Shown here: one piece after another, positions 1-7,105 of the stretch
Layout of the letters: each line of letters starts with the position of its first letter
Numbering within the stretch: position 1 is the stretch's first letter
Source of the DNA: JALOTE01 sp031422195
GTDB taxonomy: Bacteria; Pseudomonadota; Alphaproteobacteria; Rhizobiales; Rhizobiaceae
Assembly (NCBI GenBank): GCA_031422195.1
Contig: JANOPZ010000045.1
Span: forward strand, 1-11,473
Direction: 5' to 3'
DNA length: 11,473 nucleotides
The notes under the pieces: model-generated
What the model was told of the DNA's origin: nothing
The model's input: the letters and a program-made list of their open reading frames with translations, nothing else
Databases searched by the model: none
Position numbers and translations under genes: made by a program

Positions 1-345
1 CCCAGCCGTGACCCTATGGTTAAAATGGTGGTCGTTTCCGGCAAGTTTGATGCTGCCGATGATTGGATTGTGGAAAATTCTAAAGGCAACGATATTGGCA
101 TTACCGCCGATATGCCGCTTGCAGCGCAGCTTGTTGCCAAAGGCGTGCATACGCTAAGCCATGCAGGGCGCGTATTTAATGAAGCCAATATCGGGATGGC
201 GTTGGGCCTGCGCAACCTCAATCAAGAACTGCGCGAAAGCCATATCATCAAAGGCCATAATGCCGCGTTTTCGGCCCGTGACCGGTCAAATTTTCTGCAA
301 GCGCTTGAAGCCGCCGTGCAATTGGCGAAACGCAAACCCGTTTAA
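1..345 (+). CDS. UPF0178 (YaiI/YqxD) family protein, 5' end cut by the window
   Basis: The reading frame is open from the first base and ends in TAA, giving the last 114 residues; the true start lies before the window, and the ATG at base 16 is internal. Seen: a D-A-A-D-D-W-I-V-E motif, then D-I-G-I-T-A-D-M-P-L-A, then an R-N-L-N-Q-E-L-R segment, in the order characteristic of the UPF0178/YaiI family (about 150 residues in full). The acidic DDW and TAD motifs are the family's conserved aspartates and the fold has been related to PIN-like nucleases, but no biochemical function is established that I know of. The gene converges with the DUF934 gene, with only three bases between the two stop codons. 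Family assignment is fairly sure; function is unknown. Confidence 0.85.
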   Translation, partial: PSRDPMVKMVVVSGKFDAADDWIVENSKGNDIGITADMPLAAQLVAKGVHTLSHAGRVFNEANIGMALGLRNLNQELRESHIIKGHNAAFSARDRSNFLQALEAAVQLAKRKPV

Positions 346-348
346 TTG

Positions 349-807
349 TTAGGCCGACCTTCGCCAAGAATACGCATGGCCTATGGCAGGGGCATTGTCT
401 TTGCCCTGAATATCAGCCTGCATAAATGCGTCATAGGCCAGCGCGGCGCCAGCTTCGAGGCGTGCCAATGTCGGCGCATTGCTCACAACCAACTCATCAA
501 AACCCTGCCGGAAAAAATGTTGTATTTGATCGGTCAGCACTTCGCCGCTGGCCCGTAAAACACCTTCATAACCGTAGTGCCTGCGAAGCCTAGCTGCCAA
601 GGAATAGCCGCGGCCATCGTTAAATTTCGGAAACTTAATCACAATTAACGCCAATTGGCCGAGGTAAGGCTCCAGGCTTTCAAGGCGTGAATTTGGCTCT
701 AAAACAATTGAAGTTGTGTTGCCCGGTGCCGCTAAAAAATCAGTCAGGGTAACCGCATCCGGCGCAGTATCGGCAATAAAGCCGCTCTTTGTGAAGATCG
801 CACTCAT
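349..807 (-). CDS. DUF934 protein, sulfite-reduction operon companion
   Basis: This 152-residue soluble protein carries the DUF934 hallmark F-P-K-F-N-D-G-R-G-Y-S (residues 59-69), followed by an L-R-x-x-x-G-Y-E-G segment and G-E-V-L-T-D-Q (88-94). The family is usually annotated as an oxidoreductase probably involved in sulfite reduction, only because its genes sit beside cysI and cysH; no reaction is proven. The sequence contains no cysteine at all, so it cannot itself hold an iron-sulfur cluster or a thiol redox centre, which argues for a structural, assembly or regulatory role. Its ATG overlaps the stop of the reductase gene as ATGA, pointing to translational coupling. It is the last gene of the operon. 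Family is certain, role unknown. Confidence 0.9.
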   Translation of the reverse strand: MSAIFTKSGFIADTAPDAVTLTDFLAAPGNTTSIVLEPNSRLESLEPYLGQLALIVIKFPKFNDGRGYSLAARLRRHYGYEGVLRASGEVLTDQIQHFFRQGFDELVVSNAPTLARLEAGAALAYDAFMQADIQGKDNAPAIGHAYSWRRSA

Positions 808-2474
808 ATCGCGTATTCTTCCTGTCCATAAAGTGCAGTCTTAAAGGGTTCCAAGCCTGCACGACGCACATAATCGACAAAACGCTCTTCTTTCGAAATA
901 CGGTAGGCCATATAAGTATCAACAATCACTTCGATTTTCGCGGGCAATTCTTCGGCTGAAAACCCCGGCCCGACGATCTCTCCTACCTGTGTGGCTGCGT
1001 CCGCAGCCCCGCCGAGTGACACTTGATAGTGTTCTTCACCGCGCTTTTCGATGCCCAAAATACCGATATGGCCAACATGATGGTGGCCGCAGGCATTGAT
1101 GCAGCCAGAAATTTTCAGCTTTAATTCGCCGATATCGCGCTGGCGTTCCAAATCGGCAAACCGGTTGGAAATCGCCTGTGCAATCGGGATGGAACGGGCG
1201 GTTGCGAGCGCACAATAATCAAGGCCGGGGCAAGCGATAATATCCGAGATCAGACCCGCATTGCTTTCAGCCAATTGATGTTTGGCGAGCACGGCATAAA
1301 GCGCAGGCAAATCAGCTTTGGCAACATGCGGCAAAACCAAATTTTGCTCATGCGACACGCGGATTTCATCCTGGCCGAATTGTTCAGCCAAATCAGCAAC
1401 CACATCCATTTGAACATGAGAAGCGTCGCCCGGAATTGCGCCAATGGCTTTCAGTGAAATGGTGACAATGGCATAATCTGGGTGCGTGTGTTCATTGCAG
1501 TTTTGGCGTACCCACGCTTTGAAATGCGCATCACGCTGAAAAGCGTCTGCCAAGGCTGTGAGGCCTTCCGGACGGTCACTCAATAAAGGCGGCGTAAAAT
1601 AAGCCTGGATGGCGGCAACATCTTTGGCAGGCAGCACCAGTTCGCTGTCTTTGATCACAGCCCATTCTGCCTCAACCTCGCGTTTGAAAGTGTCTAAGCC
1701 AAGCTCATGCACCAAAATTTTGACGCGGGCTTTGTATTTATTATCACGGCGGCCATAGAGATTATAAACGCGCATGACGGCCGTGGTGAAACTTAAAAGA
1801 TCCCGTTCTGCAACAAAATCCGATACCAGCTTTGCCACCATTGGTGTGCGGCCCTGACCGCCGCCCACATAAAATGCAAACCCCAGTTCGCCTTTGTTGT
1901 TGCGTTTTAGTTTAAGGCCGATGTCATGGACCTGTATGGCAGCGCGGTCAGCTTCTGAGGCGGTCACCGCAATTTTGAATTTACGCGGTAGATACGAAAA
2001 CTCAGGGTGAATCGACGACCATTGCCGCAAAATTTCGGCGTAGGGGCGCGGGTCTGCCACTTCATCCACTGTTGCTCCAGCAAAATGATCTGCGGTTACA
2101 TTGCGAATACAATTGCCTGAGGTTTGAATGGCATGCATTTCAACTTCAGCAAGTTCGGCCAAAATTTGTGGCGTGTCTGATAATGCGGGCCAGTTAAACT
2201 GGATGTTCTGGCGTGTTGTGAAATGCCCAAAACCCTTATCATAAACGCGGGCGATATGTGCGAGACGGCGCATTTGTTTGGCGTTGAGCGTACCATAAGG
2301 AATGGCTATCCTTAGCATATAGGCATGGAGTTGCAGATAAACACCGTTCATCAACCGCAGTGGTTTGAACTGATCTTCGGTGATTTCGCCGGAAACACGG
2401 CGTTTTACCTGATCACCAAATTCAGCAACACGGGCGGCAACAAAAGCATGGTCAAATTCATCATAGCGGTACAT
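804..2474 (-). CDS. cysI: Nitrite/sulfite reductase hemoprotein subunit (CysI-type)
   Basis: The 556-residue protein is a siroheme and [4Fe-4S] reductase that takes sulfite to sulfide (six electrons) in assimilatory sulfur metabolism in the cytoplasm. Seen: two ferredoxin-like half domains; T-R-Q-N-I-Q (87-92) and R-N-V-T-A-D (124-129) of the siroheme pocket; R-K-F-K-I-A (164-169), the lysine-rich anion-binding stretch; and the cluster ligands C415-x5-C421 and C458-x3-C462 in S-G-C-I-N-A-C-G-H-H. Length fits the one-subunit, probably ferredoxin-dependent, type; no cysJ flavoprotein gene is nearby. A nitrite reductase role cannot be excluded from motifs, but cysG and DUF934 beside it favour sulfite. 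The start is supported by AAGGA eight bases upstream, overlapping the DUF2849 stop codon. Confidence 0.93.
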   Translation of the reverse strand: MYRYDEFDHAFVAARVAEFGDQVKRRVSGEITEDQFKPLRLMNGVYLQLHAYMLRIAIPYGTLNAKQMRRLAHIARVYDKGFGHFTTRQNIQFNWPALSDTPQILAELAEVEMHAIQTSGNCIRNVTADHFAGATVDEVADPRPYAEILRQWSSIHPEFSYLPRKFKIAVTASEADRAAIQVHDIGLKLKRNNKGELGFAFYVGGGQGRTPMVAKLVSDFVAERDLLSFTTAVMRVYNLYGRRDNKYKARVKILVHELGLDTFKREVEAEWAVIKDSELVLPAKDVAAIQAYFTPPLLSDRPEGLTALADAFQRDAHFKAWVRQNCNEHTHPDYAIVTISLKAIGAIPGDASHVQMDVVADLAEQFGQDEIRVSHEQNLVLPHVAKADLPALYAVLAKHQLAESNAGLISDIIACPGLDYCALATARSIPIAQAISNRFADLERQRDIGELKLKISGCINACGHHHVGHIGILGIEKRGEEHYQVSLGGAADAATQVGEIVGPGFSAEELPAKIEVIVDTYMAYRISKEERFVDYVRRAGLEPFKTALYGQEEYAI

Positions 2475-2482
2475 CGAGCTTT

Positions 2483-2487
2483 TCCTT
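2483..2487 (-). promoter_or_regulatory. Ribosome binding site of cysI
   Basis: On the minus strand AAGGA lies eight bases before the cysI ATG and overlaps the TAA stop of the DUF2849 gene. It fixes the cysI start and implies that ribosomes ending on DUF2849 can re-initiate on cysI. Confidence 0.7.
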
Positions 2488-2845
2488 AAGCGGCCTTCAT
2501 GCCAAGATCACTTATGCCAAGATCACTTATGCCAAGATCTTTTATACCAAGATCTTTTATACCAAGATCCGGCGTAATCGTTGGGCCTTCTGCCCGGATA
2601 CGTTCACGCAATTTCAAGGGGCGGGGCCCGTCAGCAGTTTCTTCAGCGTCGATCAAAACCACATCGCAATGCTGGCCTTGAGCGAGTGTTTCAGCAGCAA
2701 TTTTTTCCAGTGCAGAAATGTCTTCTTTGGTTGATGCGGCACGGGCTCTCCCAATCTGTTCGACCCATCCATTGGAGTCCGCATACCAAACCGCTATACC
2801 ATCGGACAGCCTATTGGCGGTGAGCACTTTAACGATATTTTTCAT
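2486..2845 (-). CDS. DUF2849 protein with repeated C-terminal tail
   Basis: This 119-residue protein matches DUF2849 by its L-T-A-N-R-L-S-D-G start (residues 8-16) and the conserved R-P-L-K-L-R-E-R-I-R-A-E-G-P segment (75-88). The family is found mostly in alphaproteobacteria between cysG and cysI; no function is known. It has one cysteine (C60) and no signal peptide or membrane segment, so it is a small cytosolic protein without an obvious redox centre. Family members normally end soon after the R-A-x-G-P segment; here residues 93-115 are an added run of D-L-G-I-K/S pentapeptides encoded by a 15-bp tandem repeat. Its ATG overlaps the cysG stop as ATGA, so it is probably translated by coupling to cysG. 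Family is confident; role in siroheme delivery or reductase assembly is speculation. Confidence 0.88.
   Translation of the reverse strand: MKNIVKVLTANRLSDGIAVWYADSNGWVEQIGRARAASTKEDISALEKIAAETLAQGQHCDVVLIDAEETADGPRPLKLRERIRAEGPTITPDLGIKDLGIKDLGISDLGISDLGMKAA
2501..2570 (-). repeat. 15-bp tandem repeat, about 4.7 copies, coding for D-L-G-I-K/S
   Basis: On the + strand the unit is GCCAAGATCACTTAT twice, then GCCAAGATCTTTTAT, ACCAAGATCTTTTAT and a partial ACCAAGATCC. It lies in frame at the 3' end of the DUF2849 gene. Because the unit is 15 bp, gain or loss of copies changes the tail by five residues without a frameshift. The two sub-versions (ACTTAT and TTTTAT) suggest at least two rounds of duplication. 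Confidence 0.97.
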
Positions 2846-4275
2846 GCGGCGATCTTTCGTCTTGCGCGCGGAACAATCAGTTCGGCGTTGGATACATTGG
2901 CAAACGCAGCAGCGCGCCCGATAAAAATCAAAGTCGGTCCATCAAGGCCAGACATGTTTTGCAAATGGGGCAAATCGCAGAGCGTGCCGCTCAGCATCCG
3001 GCAATTATCGCGGCTGGCATTTTCAATCACAGCGACCGGTGTTTTGCTGGACAGGCCAAGCGCAATCAAACGTTCCGACACGGTGCCAGCGACCGAGCGG
3101 CCCATATAAAGCGCAACGGTTGCTCCCTTCATCGCAAGCCCTGCCCAATCGGGAATGGAGTTGCCCTTCAGGTCATGACCGGTGGTGAATATGATAGACG
3201 AAGCCACACCGCGAAGTGTCATCGGCAATTCAAAGTCTGCGGCGGCCGCCGAAGCAGACGTCACACCGGCGACGATTTCAAATGTAATGCCGGCTTTGCG
3301 CAACGCTTCCATTTCTTCAAACGCCCGCCCGAATGTCATCGGGTCGCCGCCTTTGAGGCGCACCACGCGTTTGCCCTCAAGGCCAAGGCGCACAATTGTT
3401 GCATTGATTTCTTCTTGGCTGGCAGAGTGCTGGTCTTTGCGTTTACCGACAGAAATGCGAATTGCATCGCGGCGGCCCAAACCAATGATGTCTGTCGATA
3501 CCAAAGCATCATGCACAATCACGTCGGCTTCCAGCAAAAGACGTTGGGCGCGAAGCGTCAATAAATCAGCAGCCCCGGGGCCTGCCCCAACCAATGCAAC
3601 ATGGCCCGCCCGCGCCTCATGGGTTTTCAAAAGCCGTGTTGCTGCACGGCGCGCCAAAGCCAATTCACCGCGCGCAACATCGGCGGCCACAGCACCGGAA
3701 AAGAACGAGCGCCAAAACCGGCGGCGGGGTTCGCCCTTGGTGATCAACACTTCGGCCGCTTTGCGGTAAAGCCGGGCCAAATCAGCCAGCTTTCCAAGAT
3801 TGGGGGTGAGCAGGCGCTCGATTTCAGCCCGGATCAATTGACCAAGAACCGGGCCTGCCCCCTCCGTGCCGATGGCCACCGCGACGGGAGCACGGTTGAC
3901 CAGAGCCGGGGTATAAAAATCACACAGATGCGGGCGGTCAACTGCATTGACCGGTACATGGGCAGCGCGGGCATCAGACACAATTTGGGTATCGATGGCT
4001 TCATCGCCGGTGGCTGCATAGGCAAAGACAATGCCGTTCAAATGCGCAGGCGACCATACATCAGAAACATGGATAAAGCGAAGGGGGTGCAAGACAAGCA
4101 GTTCAAGCAAAGCGTCTTCTGGCGTGCTGGCAACCAAACGAATGGTCACATCGCTGGCCAATAATAATCTTGATTTATTTATGGCCTCTTCGCCATTGCC
4201 AACAACCAAAGCCAATTTGCCCGTTGTGCGAACGAACAAAGGAAACGCTGTCAGCAAGGTTTCATTTGAAGCCAT
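2842..4275 (-). CDS. cysG: Siroheme synthase CysG (dehydrogenase/ferrochelatase plus methyltransferase)
   Basis: A 477-residue trifunctional enzyme that converts uroporphyrinogen III to siroheme. Residues 1-220 form the precorrin-2 dehydrogenase/ferrochelatase half: nucleotide-binding G-N-G-E-E-A (26-31), where GGG is more usual, and D113 in N-A-V-D, aligned with catalytic D104 of the E. coli enzyme. The position of the phosphorylated S128 of the Salmonella protein is T137 here. Residues 224-460 form the SAM-dependent uroporphyrinogen methyltransferase: V-G-A-G-P-G (229-234), D256, V-G-K-R (276-279), R-L-K-G-G-D-P (306-312) and Y-M-G-R (390-393). Length is close to the usual 457-480. It heads the sulfur operon and supplies the cofactor for the reductase encoded two genes on. 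The start fits the family; GGCGGA lies roughly ten bases upstream. Confidence 0.95.
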   Translation of the reverse strand: MASNETLLTAFPLFVRTTGKLALVVGNGEEAINKSRLLLASDVTIRLVASTPEDALLELLVLHPLRFIHVSDVWSPAHLNGIVFAYAATGDEAIDTQIVSDARAAHVPVNAVDRPHLCDFYTPALVNRAPVAVAIGTEGAGPVLGQLIRAEIERLLTPNLGKLADLARLYRKAAEVLITKGEPRRRFWRSFFSGAVAADVARGELALARRAATRLLKTHEARAGHVALVGAGPGAADLLTLRAQRLLLEADVIVHDALVSTDIIGLGRRDAIRISVGKRKDQHSASQEEINATIVRLGLEGKRVVRLKGGDPMTFGRAFEEMEALRKAGITFEIVAGVTSASAAAADFELPMTLRGVASSIIFTTGHDLKGNSIPDWAGLAMKGATVALYMGRSVAGTVSERLIALGLSSKTPVAVIENASRDNCRMLSGTLCDLPHLQNMSGLDGPTLIFIGRAAAFANVSNAELIVPRARRKIAA

Positions 4276-4422
4276 GATAAAACAATCCGCCGGATGTATT
4301 TTGCGTCATTATCGCCAAAAGCATTAAATCTGCGAGGCATCAATCCCCAACTGTGCAGAGCAGTTAGAATTTTTGACTAAGGGAAAGCCATTTGGTGAAA
4401 AACCGGCCGAAACAACATGTCT
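4276..4422 (-). promoter_or_regulatory. Likely promoter region of the cysG operon
   Basis: This 147-base gap is the only sizeable non-coding stretch before cysG. On the minus strand a weak sigma-70-like pair can be read: TTGGGG (4345-4350) and TTTAAT (4323-4328) with a 16-base spacer. The inverted repeat at 4349-4365 touches this -35 candidate. I see no convincing riboswitch or terminator for the YeeZ-like gene that ends at the other side. The promoter boxes are a guess; that the region holds the promoter is likely from layout. Confidence 0.4.
4349..4365. repeat. Short inverted repeat AACTG-N7-CAGTT upstream of cysG
   Basis: Two perfect five-base arms separated by seven bases form a symmetrical site about 75 to 90 bases before the cysG start, next to the candidate -35 box. 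The size and placing fit an operator for a dimeric regulator, but five-base arms can arise by chance. Confidence 0.3.
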
Positions 4423-5310
4423 TCAAACGCCGTCGCGCCATAACTGCTTGAGCGAAACATGGTAGTCAGGGTGCGCAAACTTAAAGCCGAGAGCTTTGAT
4501 TTTTGCGTTAGAAACCTTTTTGTTTTCACCATAAAAACTGCGCGCCATTGGCGTTAATTCGGCTGTTGCAAAATCCTGTTCGGGCGGAAGTTCAACACCG
4601 CAGAGTTGGCAGGCGTAAGCTACAACATCTTGCGGCGGCGCGGGATTATCGTCTGTTATATTATAAATTCCGCTGAGCTTGTTAGCCGATAGAAACAATG
4701 TTGCGCCGGAAATATCTTCAACGCGGATACGGTTGAACATTTGGCCGGGTTTTACCAAACGCCGCGCGTTGCCTTCCAAAGCTGTTTTGATCTGATTGCG
4801 GCCCGGCCCATAAATGCCAGACAGACGCAGGATAGCCAATGGAACACCCGCATTGGCAAACACATTGAGCCAGGCTAATTCGGCTTCAACCCGTGCAATG
4901 GAGCGCGAGGAAACCGGCTTGCAGATGGTTGCCTCATCGACCCAGGCACCGTCATGGTCACCGTAAACGCCGACAGTTGAAAGGTAGCCTGCCCATTTTA
5001 GATTTGGCATTATTGCTTTAACATCAGCCAACAGCGGCAACACCGGGTCTCCGCCTTGGTCCGGTGAAATTGATAAGATCAGCTGAGATGATGCGTTTAA
5101 CGCTTCCATCAATTCAGGTGTTTGTGTGCCGTCAAAAGCAAGCGCTGTTGCGCCGATTGCGTCAATGCCTGCAAATTTCGTAGCGCTGCGCGTGGTGCCA
5201 ATAACGGGTTCACCGCTTTTTACAAACGCCGATGCAATGGCTTTGCCAGAAAAGCCGCAGCCCAAAATCAATGTCGTCAAAATGCTTTGCTTTCTTTTAC
5301 CATCTGCCAT
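4423..5310 (-). CDS. NAD(P)-binding SDR-like protein (YeeZ-type)
   Basis: The 295-residue protein begins with a Rossmann motif G-C-G-F-S-G (17-22) after a hydrophobic strand, and has S-T-V-G-V-Y-G-D-x-x-G-x-W-V-D-E, the pattern of extended or atypical short-chain dehydrogenases such as YeeZ. The usual Y-x3-K catalytic pair is not evident: the SRSIARVEAE stretch carries arginine where lysine is expected, so it may bind a nucleotide without classical dehydrogenase activity. Substrate is unknown. The only ATG before the Rossmann motif is used here; it lies inside queG, giving a 34-base overlap. A TTG at 5280 would instead overlap the queG stop as TTGA and leave the Rossmann motif nearly intact, so the start is uncertain. 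Probably co-transcribed with queG and fzlA. Confidence 0.8.
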   Translation of the reverse strand: MADGKRKQSILTTLILGCGFSGKAIASAFVKSGEPVIGTTRSATKFAGIDAIGATALAFDGTQTPELMEALNASSQLILSISPDQGGDPVLPLLADVKAIMPNLKWAGYLSTVGVYGDHDGAWVDEATICKPVSSRSIARVEAELAWLNVFANAGVPLAILRLSGIYGPGRNQIKTALEGNARRLVKPGQMFNRIRVEDISGATLFLSANKLSGIYNITDDNPAPPQDVVAYACQLCGVELPPEQDFATAELTPMARSFYGENKKVSNAKIKALGFKFAHPDYHVSLKQLWRDGV

Positions 5311-6407
5311 TCGGTAATCACAGTTTCATCGGTTTCGCCCCTATGCTTTTGCGCGAGGCCAAGCATTTCGTCCAGCGGCAACAGCTCCGACAAAGCCCAA
5401 ACCGCTGCGCCGCGCACCAAGTGGGAACTGTCATTGAGAAGTGTCGTTACGGGTTGTATCAAAGTGGCTTCGGCAGAATTACCGGCGGCAATCAACACGT
5501 TGCGGATAAACCTGTCGCGCCCGATGCGCTTAAGCGGTGAACCTGAAAACAGCGCTCTAAAGGCCGCATCATCAAGTTTCAAAAGATCGATTAAAGCCGG
5601 CGACGTTAAATCCTTGCGCGCTTGAAGTTTGGCTTCCGAGGCAATGCTTGCAAATTTGTTCCATGGGCAAACCGCCAGACAATCATCGCAGCCGTAAATA
5701 CGATTTCCGATGGCTTTGCGAAACTCTCTCGCAATTGGCTCTTTATGCTCAATCGTCAAATAAGAAATACAGCGCCGTGCATCGAGTTGATAGGGCTGGG
5801 GGAAGGCATTGGTTGGGCAAACGTCGAGACAAGCCCGACAAGTGCCGCAATGATCGATTTCGGCTGCATCAAAATCAAGCACGGCGTCAGTCAGTATTGC
5901 ACCGAGAAACAACCATGAGCCATGGTCACGGCTCACCAAATTTGTATGTTTGCCTTGCCAACCGAGCCCGGCATTGGCAGCCAGCGGCTTTTCCATCAGC
6001 GGGGCAGTATCCACAAAAACTTTGACTTCTGCGCCAAATTTGGCTGCAAATTTTGACGCAATCTCTTTCAAACGCCCCTTAACCACATCATGGTAGTCGC
6101 GGTTTTGCGCATAGACAGAAATTGCGGCGTGGCTTTTCAGTTCCAATGCAATCAGGGGATTTTGCTCCGGCCCATAATTCATTCCAAACACCAGAGCCGA
6201 TTTGGCTTCGGGCCACATGGCATCCGGGCTGAGGCGGCGTGTCAGTGTTTTTTCCATCCATGCCATGGTGGCGTGATGGCCATTATTCACGAATTGCTTC
6301 AGTCGTTCGCCGGATTCAGGGTTTGCCTTTGCTGACGTTGCGCCAAAAGCACTAAAACCGGCTTTTACCGCTTCTTGTTCCAGAAAACGGCGAAGAGTAG
6401 TTGCCAT
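5277..6407 (-). CDS. queG: Epoxyqueuosine reductase QueG
   Basis: QueG catalyses the last step of queuosine synthesis, reducing epoxyqueuosine to queuosine in the wobble position of tRNAs for Asp, Asn, His and Tyr, using cobalamin and two [4Fe-4S] clusters. Seen in the 376-residue product: F-V-D-T-A-P-L-M-E-K (131-140), whose D133 aligns with catalytic D134 of the E. coli enzyme; G-L-G-W-Q-G-K (147-153); cluster cysteines C187, C190, C193, C197 and C240, C243, C247, with C213; and a HEAT-like C-terminal part with V-R-G-A-A-V-W-A-L. The frame stays open to 6515, but the M-A-T-T-L start at 6407 gives the family's length and starts five bases after the fzlA stop, whereas the longer form would overlap fzlA by about 100 bases. 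Confidence 0.95.
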   Translation of the reverse strand: MATTLRRFLEQEAVKAGFSAFGATSAKANPESGERLKQFVNNGHHATMAWMEKTLTRRLSPDAMWPEAKSALVFGMNYGPEQNPLIALELKSHAAISVYAQNRDYHDVVKGRLKEIASKFAAKFGAEVKVFVDTAPLMEKPLAANAGLGWQGKHTNLVSRDHGSWLFLGAILTDAVLDFDAAEIDHCGTCRACLDVCPTNAFPQPYQLDARRCISYLTIEHKEPIAREFRKAIGNRIYGCDDCLAVCPWNKFASIASEAKLQARKDLTSPALIDLLKLDDAAFRALFSGSPLKRIGRDRFIRNVLIAAGNSAEATLIQPVTTLLNDSSHLVRGAAVWALSELLPLDEMLGLAQKHRGETDETVITEWQMVKESKAF

Positions 6408-6412
6408 TGATA

Positions 6413-7105
6413 TTAGAAATCGAGATCTGAATAATGCGCGGCTGGGGCCAACCCGCGGACCCGGTCGGCTAATATGCCACGAAATGACGGCCGCGATTTC
6501 ATGCGGGCATACCAATCACGGGCGGCAGGGGCTTCAGCCCAACTGATTTCGCCGAGATAATCGAGTGTTGACATTGCTGCCGCTCCCGCCAAATCGGCAT
6601 AAGAGCGTGTATCGCCCGCCAGCCAATTTCGCGAACCGGCCAGCCAATTTACATATTTCATATGCTGGGCCAAATTGGCGCGCGCCGTTCGCATGGCTTT
6701 TGTGTCTGGTGAACCGCCGCCCTCTTGTGCGGTCATAAGTGGTTTAAAAACCCGCTCGCGCACCAATGGGTTTACAACCTCAATGTACATTTTATCCAGA
6801 AACCATTCGGCCAACCGGCGCGTTTCTGCGCGGCCAAGCGGGCTGCCGGGAAACAGCTTTTCAATCCGTGATAGAGGCGCCCGGGTTTCATCGAGATATT
6901 CAATGATGACTTGCGCGCCAATGACAGGTTGGTCGCCTTCAGCCAGAAGCAATGGTAATGTGTTGGCTGGGTTGACCGCAACAAACTCGCCGCGGCGGGC
7001 CCACGGTTTTTCTTCAACAAGCGCCAATTCCTCGCCATATTCACCAAACGCCAGCCGCACATAACGCGAAGGCAGAGACATCGAATGATGAAACAAAGTC
7101 AGCAT
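6413..7105 (-). CDS. fzlA: FtsZ-localized protein A (FzlA), GST-fold division factor
   Basis: The 230-residue protein has a GST fold: a thioredoxin-like N-terminal part with N-P-A-N-T-L-P (45-51, the cis-proline loop), then a helical domain. It departs from ordinary GSTs by features I recognise from alphaproteobacterial FzlA: V-E-E-K-x-W-x-R-R (30-38), R-N-W-L-A-G-D (159-165), D-Y-L-G (182-185), A-R-D-W-Y-A-R-x-K-S-R-P-S-F-R (195-209), and the C-terminal tail A-H-Y-S-D-L-D-F. In Caulobacter FzlA binds FtsZ, curves its filaments and helps activate septal wall synthesis through FtsW/FtsI; it is not thought to act as a glutathione transferase. The open frame reaches 7243, but M-L-T-L at 7105 has an AAGG site eight bases upstream and the family's start. 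It is divergent from uppP and followed by queG after five bases. Confidence 0.88.
   Translation of the reverse strand: MLTLFHHSMSLPSRYVRLAFGEYGEELALVEEKPWARRGEFVAVNPANTLPLLLAEGDQPVIGAQVIIEYLDETRAPLSRIEKLFPGSPLGRAETRRLAEWFLDKMYIEVVNPLVRERVFKPLMTAQEGGGSPDTKAMRTARANLAQHMKYVNWLAGSRNWLAGDTRSYADLAGAAAMSTLDYLGEISWAEAPAARDWYARMKSRPSFRGILADRVRGLAPAAHYSDLDF

Noticed and set aside
2501..2570. CRISPR-like or iteron-like array
   Set aside because: The units are directly adjacent without spacers, in frame and inside a coding sequence; a coding tandem repeat explains them.
2959..4164. Long + strand open frames of 187 to 201 codons opposite cysG
   Set aside because: They mirror the strongly supported cysG frame, show no recognisable domain, are rich in Arg/Cys/His as antisense frames often are, and have no start context.
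6408..6515. N-terminal extension of queG to the first in-frame ATG
   Set aside because: It would overlap fzlA by about 100 bases and the added residues are only the fzlA 3' end read in another frame; the start at 6407 fits the family.
6675..7064. 129-codon + strand open frame opposite fzlA
   Set aside because: It lies fully within fzlA, has low-complexity Ser/Arg composition and no family motif.
6413..7105. Generic detoxifying glutathione S-transferase
   Set aside because: The specific tail A-H-Y-S-D-L-D-F and the internal signatures fit FzlA better, though the fold is the same.
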